DNA from: Chlorobiota bacterium
Lineage (GTDB): Bacteria; Bacteroidota; Ignavibacteria; Kapaibacteriales; NICIL-2
Length of the DNA: 64,000 bases
Reading direction: 5' to 3'
Assembly (NCBI GenBank): GCA_026415505.1
Contig: JAOAGY010000032.1
Location: 358,159 to 422,158 of the forward strand
Part shown: positions 61,339 through 64,000 of the stretch, piece after piece
Position numbering within the stretch: position 1 is the stretch's first letter
Layout: each line of letters opens with the position of its first letter
The notes under the pieces: model-generated
Told to the model about the DNA's origin: nothing
What the model saw: the letters and a program-made list of their open reading frames with translations, nothing else
The model's database searches: none
Made by a program: the position numbers and the translations under genes

Positions 61339-62832
61339 TCACGATTGAACGGTGGCGAATTTACCGTCCGACGGCTCGCGCTGAATCCGACGTCGAGAAA
61401 AACGTTCGTTCGCCTGACGTGCGAGTGCTTCGAATTCTTCGCGATGGTCGAGGAGATATTGCTTTGCGTCCTCGTGCGTGTTGGGAATCTTACCGTCGAG
61501 AATCGCTTGCTCGATCGCGTCTTTGATGGCACCGACTGCCGGCGACGGCGGCAAACTGAAAAGCTCCATGATCTCTTCCCCACGCACCGGCGATTGAAAC
61601 GCTGCCAGGCGATCACGTTCGCGTACTTCCTGGATTCTGCGATACACGATGTCGTAGTTGGCAAGATATTGCTCGGCACGCTGGCGATTCTGCGTGGTGA
61701 TGTCGGCGCGGCACAAGATGAACAAGTCGTCGAGCCATTCTCCAGCCTGAACGGCAAGCCGGCGCAAGGCAGAGTCGGTCACACCCTCATCGACGAGCGC
61801 CATTGGACGTTGATGCAAACGCACGAGCGTCTCGACATACGGCAGATGTTCCAACGGGAGCTTCAGACGTCGGAAGATTCGCTCCTGCCAGCGAGCGCCG
61901 AGTTCTTCGTGACCATGGAACGTCCAGCCGACACCGGGCACGAATTTTTTCGTCTTTGGTTTGGCGATGTCGTGAACCAGCGTCGCAAATCGCAGCCACA
62001 CGTTATCGCTGACGACAGCGACATTGTCGAGCACCTTCATGGTGTGAAAGAACACGTCCTTGTGTGCGTATCGCCGATCGCCGTCGGTTGCCAGTTCGAC
62101 ACCCGCCAAGCGGTCGAGCTCCGGAAAAACGTAACGCAGCAGCCCGATCTTGTGGAGAATCACAAATCCGATGCTCGGCTTCGGTGCAGCCAACATTTTG
62201 AGCAGTTCGTCGGTGATGCGCTCTTGCGAGACGATCGTTATGCGCTCAGCCATTTGTTTGATGGCGTCGAACGCATCGTCTGCCAAGCGGAATTGCAACT
62301 GCGCAGCAAATCGCGCGGCGCGAATCATCCGGAGCGGGTCTTCGTGAAAGGTTTCCTTCGGCGGGCGCGGCGTCCGCAACAAACGACGTTCGAGATCAGC
62401 CAGCCCTCCCGTCAGATCGACGATAGTGCCGGCTTCCGGACCGACCAACGGAACTGCCAAAGCATTGACGGTGAAATCGCGACGGAAGATGTCGTCTTCG
62501 AGGGTACCGTCGCTGACGATCGGCTTTCGTGAACGCTCGTCGTATATCTCCTTTCGCGTACCGACGAATTCGATCGTATGCTCGCCGAGCGGCACCATTG
62601 CGGTTCGGAATCGTTCGTACACGATCGCTTTCGAACGGAAGTGCCGCGCGACTTTTTCGGCGAACGACAAGGCATCGCCGATCACCGTGCAGTCAATATC
62701 GGTGCGCTGGCGACCGAGCAAGCGGTCGCGCACATAGCCGCCGACCAGATAAACCTGCATTCGATGTCGTCGAGCCAAGCGTTGTAGTTTGACGACGATC
62801 GTATCGTCGAGCGGAAATTCCATAGGCTCCAT
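61339..62832 (-). CDS. cca: CCA tRNA nucleotidyltransferase (poly(A) polymerase family) with HD domain
   Basis: 497 aa. An ATG three codons later is possible. It adds or repairs the 3' CCA of tRNAs, which the tRNA-Arg gene here lacks. Family motifs are YLVGGYVRDRLLGRQRTDIDC with the catalytic Asp pair, RRDFTVNALAVPL, HEDPLRMIRAARFAAQL, and a C-terminal HD-type domain (RFATLVHDIAKPKTK, FHGHEELGA). CCA-adding enzyme and poly(A) polymerase cannot be fully separated by sequence, but Bacteroidota members of this form are CCA enzymes. A -7 element lies upstream after the SusD terminator. Confidence 0.93.
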   Translation of the reverse strand: MEPMEFPLDDTIVVKLQRLARRHRMQVYLVGGYVRDRLLGRQRTDIDCTVIGDALSFAEKVARHFRSKAIVYERFRTAMVPLGEHTIEFVGTRKEIYDERSRKPIVSDGTLEDDIFRRDFTVNALAVPLVGPEAGTIVDLTGGLADLERRLLRTPRPPKETFHEDPLRMIRAARFAAQLQFRLADDAFDAIKQMAERITIVSQERITDELLKMLAAPKPSIGFVILHKIGLLRYVFPELDRLAGVELATDGDRRYAHKDVFFHTMKVLDNVAVVSDNVWLRFATLVHDIAKPKTKKFVPGVGWTFHGHEELGARWQERIFRRLKLPLEHLPYVETLVRLHQRPMALVDEGVTDSALRRLAVQAGEWLDDLFILCRADITTQNRQRAEQYLANYDIVYRRIQEVRERDRLAAFQSPVRGEEIMELFSLPPSPAVGAIKDAIEQAILDGKIPNTHEDAKQYLLDHREEFEALARQANERFSRRRIQREPSDGKFATVQS

Positions 62833-62845
62833 GCGTGTGTGCGTG

Positions 62846-62853
62846 CAAAATTA
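62846..62853 (-). promoter_or_regulatory. Candidate -7 element for cca
   Basis: The minus strand reads TAATTTTG, a full match to TAnnTTTG, 13 nt upstream of the cca ATG and just beyond the SusD terminator. No TTG is seen at the -33 distance. Confidence 0.45.
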
Positions 62854-62865
62854 CCAGTGACTTCG

Positions 62866-62908
62866 ACGAAAAGCAGCGGAGCCTTTGCCGCTCTGGCAAA
62901 GGCTCCGC
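62866..62908 (-). terminator. Rho-independent terminator after the SusD-like gene
   Basis: A perfect 14-bp inverted repeat, GCGGAGCCTTTGCC and GGCAAAGGCTCCGC, encloses a 5-nt loop (62890-62894). On the minus strand it is followed by TGCTTTTCG. It begins 22 nt after the SusD stop. The T-run is short, but the stem is very stable. Confidence 0.8.
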
Positions 62909-62930
62909 ACGTCGCCAGCACGATGGCTGC

Positions 62931-64000
62931 TTATTGATCCCACCACATCGGTTGGAACTTCCAGTCAGCACTGGTCGAGCCGGGCGGGATATTGGCGCCG
63001 TTGAACAAACGCTCGCTCTGCGGCAGCGGGAAACGCCGGGGGATGCGGTTACCGCTCATCGGTGTGAGTGTCGGGAAATTCGTCCGTCGCCAGTCTGTCC
63101 ACGTCTCGAATTGCGTGTAGAGTGCGATGTATTTCTGCGTCATGATCTGCTCGAGTGTCACATCACCGGCGGGGACGACGTTGGGATTCGACAGATACGT
63201 TTGAATGTCAGCATCGGCGACACCGAACCATTGCATCGAGGCACGGATGGCATCTTGGTATGCGGTCTTTGCCCCGCTCAGGTCGCCCGTGCGGAGCCGC
63301 GCTTCCGCTTCGATGAATTTCTGCTCGGCATACGATAGCAGCACAACCGGTGAGTTGATGGACGCGTAAAAGGCGCCGAGGTCGTCGTTATCCGGGATGG
63401 AATCAGTTGCGGTCTTCGGCTTGGCACCGATCATCGGGCGTCGCGGATCCTGCAAGCGATTCAGCAACCGGGCAAAGTATGGGGCAATGCGGATGTCGTT
63501 GCGATCTTGCACGAATCCAAACAATGGATTCGCATTCGTCGGACTCGACCCAAAACGCATGACCAGATCGTCGCTATTCGACGCAAATCCATTGGCTATC
63601 GCCGCGAGCGCAGCATTCGATGCGGCAGCGGCATCCCGCTTGGTCAGGTGAATCGCATAGCGCGCTTTGAGTGCATAGGCAGCTTTCTTCCACTTGGCAC
63701 GATCGCCACCGTAGAAGTAGTCTTCGCTGCCCGGGCTCAAGACAGATTGTTTGTCGAGGTCTTGGATAGCTTGATCGAGCCATTGACCGATCGTTTGATA
63801 CACCTGGGACTGGGGATCGTAGCGCGGCTGGGTATTCTGAGCACCTTTGAGTGCATCCGACAGCGGGATGTCGCCGAAGGCATCGGTGAGATTGCCAGCA
63901 GCATATGCCATCAGAATCCGTGCGACGCCGGCATAATGCGGCGAGTTCTGCGCTTCGGCTTTCTGGAGAAGGATGTTGGCATTGTTGAGTATGTTGACGT
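62931..64000 (-). CDS. SusD/RagB-like nutrient-binding outer-membrane lipoprotein, C-terminal part
   Basis: At least 356 codons. The 5' end lies beyond the window, so signal peptide and lipobox are not visible. SusD proteins cap TonB-dependent SusC pores and capture nutrients. Family features are VNILNNANILLQKAEAQ at the visible start, AYAAGNLTDAFGDIPLSDALKG, the TPR region (KWKKAAYALKARYAIHLTKRD), LLSYAEQKFIEAEARLRTGD, the ALYTQFETWTDWRRTNFP segment, and the end RIPRRFPLPQSERLFN. This matches the SusD-like_2 subgroup. The SusC gene is expected upstream, outside the window. Confidence 0.93.
   Translation of the reverse strand, partial: VNILNNANILLQKAEAQNSPHYAGVARILMAYAAGNLTDAFGDIPLSDALKGAQNTQPRYDPQSQVYQTIGQWLDQAIQDLDKQSVLSPGSEDYFYGGDRAKWKKAAYALKARYAIHLTKRDAAAASNAALAAIANGFASNSDDLVMRFGSSPTNANPLFGFVQDRNDIRIAPYFARLLNRLQDPRRPMIGAKPKTATDSIPDNDDLGAFYASINSPVVLLSYAEQKFIEAEARLRTGDLSGAKTAYQDAIRASMQWFGVADADIQTYLSNPNVVPAGDVTLEQIMTQKYIALYTQFETWTDWRRTNFPTLTPMSGNRIPRRFPLPQSERLFNGANIPPGSTSADWKFQPMWWDQ

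Overview
The window reads as chromosomal DNA from a member of the Bacteroidota/Chlorobiota (FCB) assemblage with moderately high GC, plausibly a Kapabacteria/Ignavibacteria-like lineage (inference). Three signs point there. The primary sigma factor is the short 287-aa Bacteroidota form without region 1.1. Several intergenic regions carry the Bacteroidota -7 element TAnnTTTG, once or twice with a -33 TTG. Proteins with type IX secretion (T9SS) C-terminal sorting domains, a PorV/PorQ-like outer-membrane protein and a SusD/RagB-like lipoprotein are all present. Coding density is very high, genes often overlap by 1-50 bp, and no gene-free stretch exceeds about 150 bp.

Region 1 (1-15017, all minus strand) is housekeeping. 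From right to left in transcription order, mgtE-murQ-dedA-FNR-nnrDE-vanZ-tgt-yajC-ribBA form one tightly packed run. greA and a HU gene follow, then a strong terminator, then pyrB-carB-prmC-STAS and the first codons of an ExbB/TolQ-like gene. The only plus-strand genes near this block are rpsT and tRNA-Arg(ACG) (15130-15485), closed by a perfect 14-bp terminator hairpin.

Region 2 (15531-31696, minus) runs, in transcription order, from secG and a GT4 glycosyltransferase through a secreted T9SS protein, an OmpA-family protein, rluE, nuoF, nadD, an orphan sugar-ABC permease, glyQS, an S41 protease, a DUF1289 protein, the primary sigma factor, a NuiA-like protein, an E1-beta dehydrogenase subunit, a small unknown protein and a YbgF-like TPR lipoprotein.

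Region 3 (31771-46693, almost all plus) begins with uvrC, a divergent GH13-like protein, a YfhO-type membrane protein, a HAD phosphatase and def. A lone biotin carrier lies on the minus strand. After it come a TPR membrane protein, a stand-alone T9SS-tail protein beside a PorV-like protein, a membrane PHP-domain protein, an ArnT-like glycosyltransferase and mpl.

Region 4 (46656-64000) holds a DUF2279 protein and a 1411-aa secreted subtilase with FG-GAP-like repeats (both minus), a complete TolC/adaptor/RND efflux operon (plus), then on the minus strand an outer-membrane protein, a DppC/DppB (YejE/YejB-like) permease pair, a CCA-adding enzyme and the 3' part of a SusD-like gene.

I did not find CRISPR arrays, insertion sequences, phage genes or a clear new defence system. 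The most interesting leads are regulatory or structural: a strong terminator only 25 nt upstream of pyrB, a mirrored pair of Bacteroidota promoters between mgtE and rpsT, a solitary T9SS tail next to its presumptive shuttle protein, a GH13 protein missing an invariant arginine, and a nuclease-inhibitor-like gene directly downstream of the primary sigma factor.
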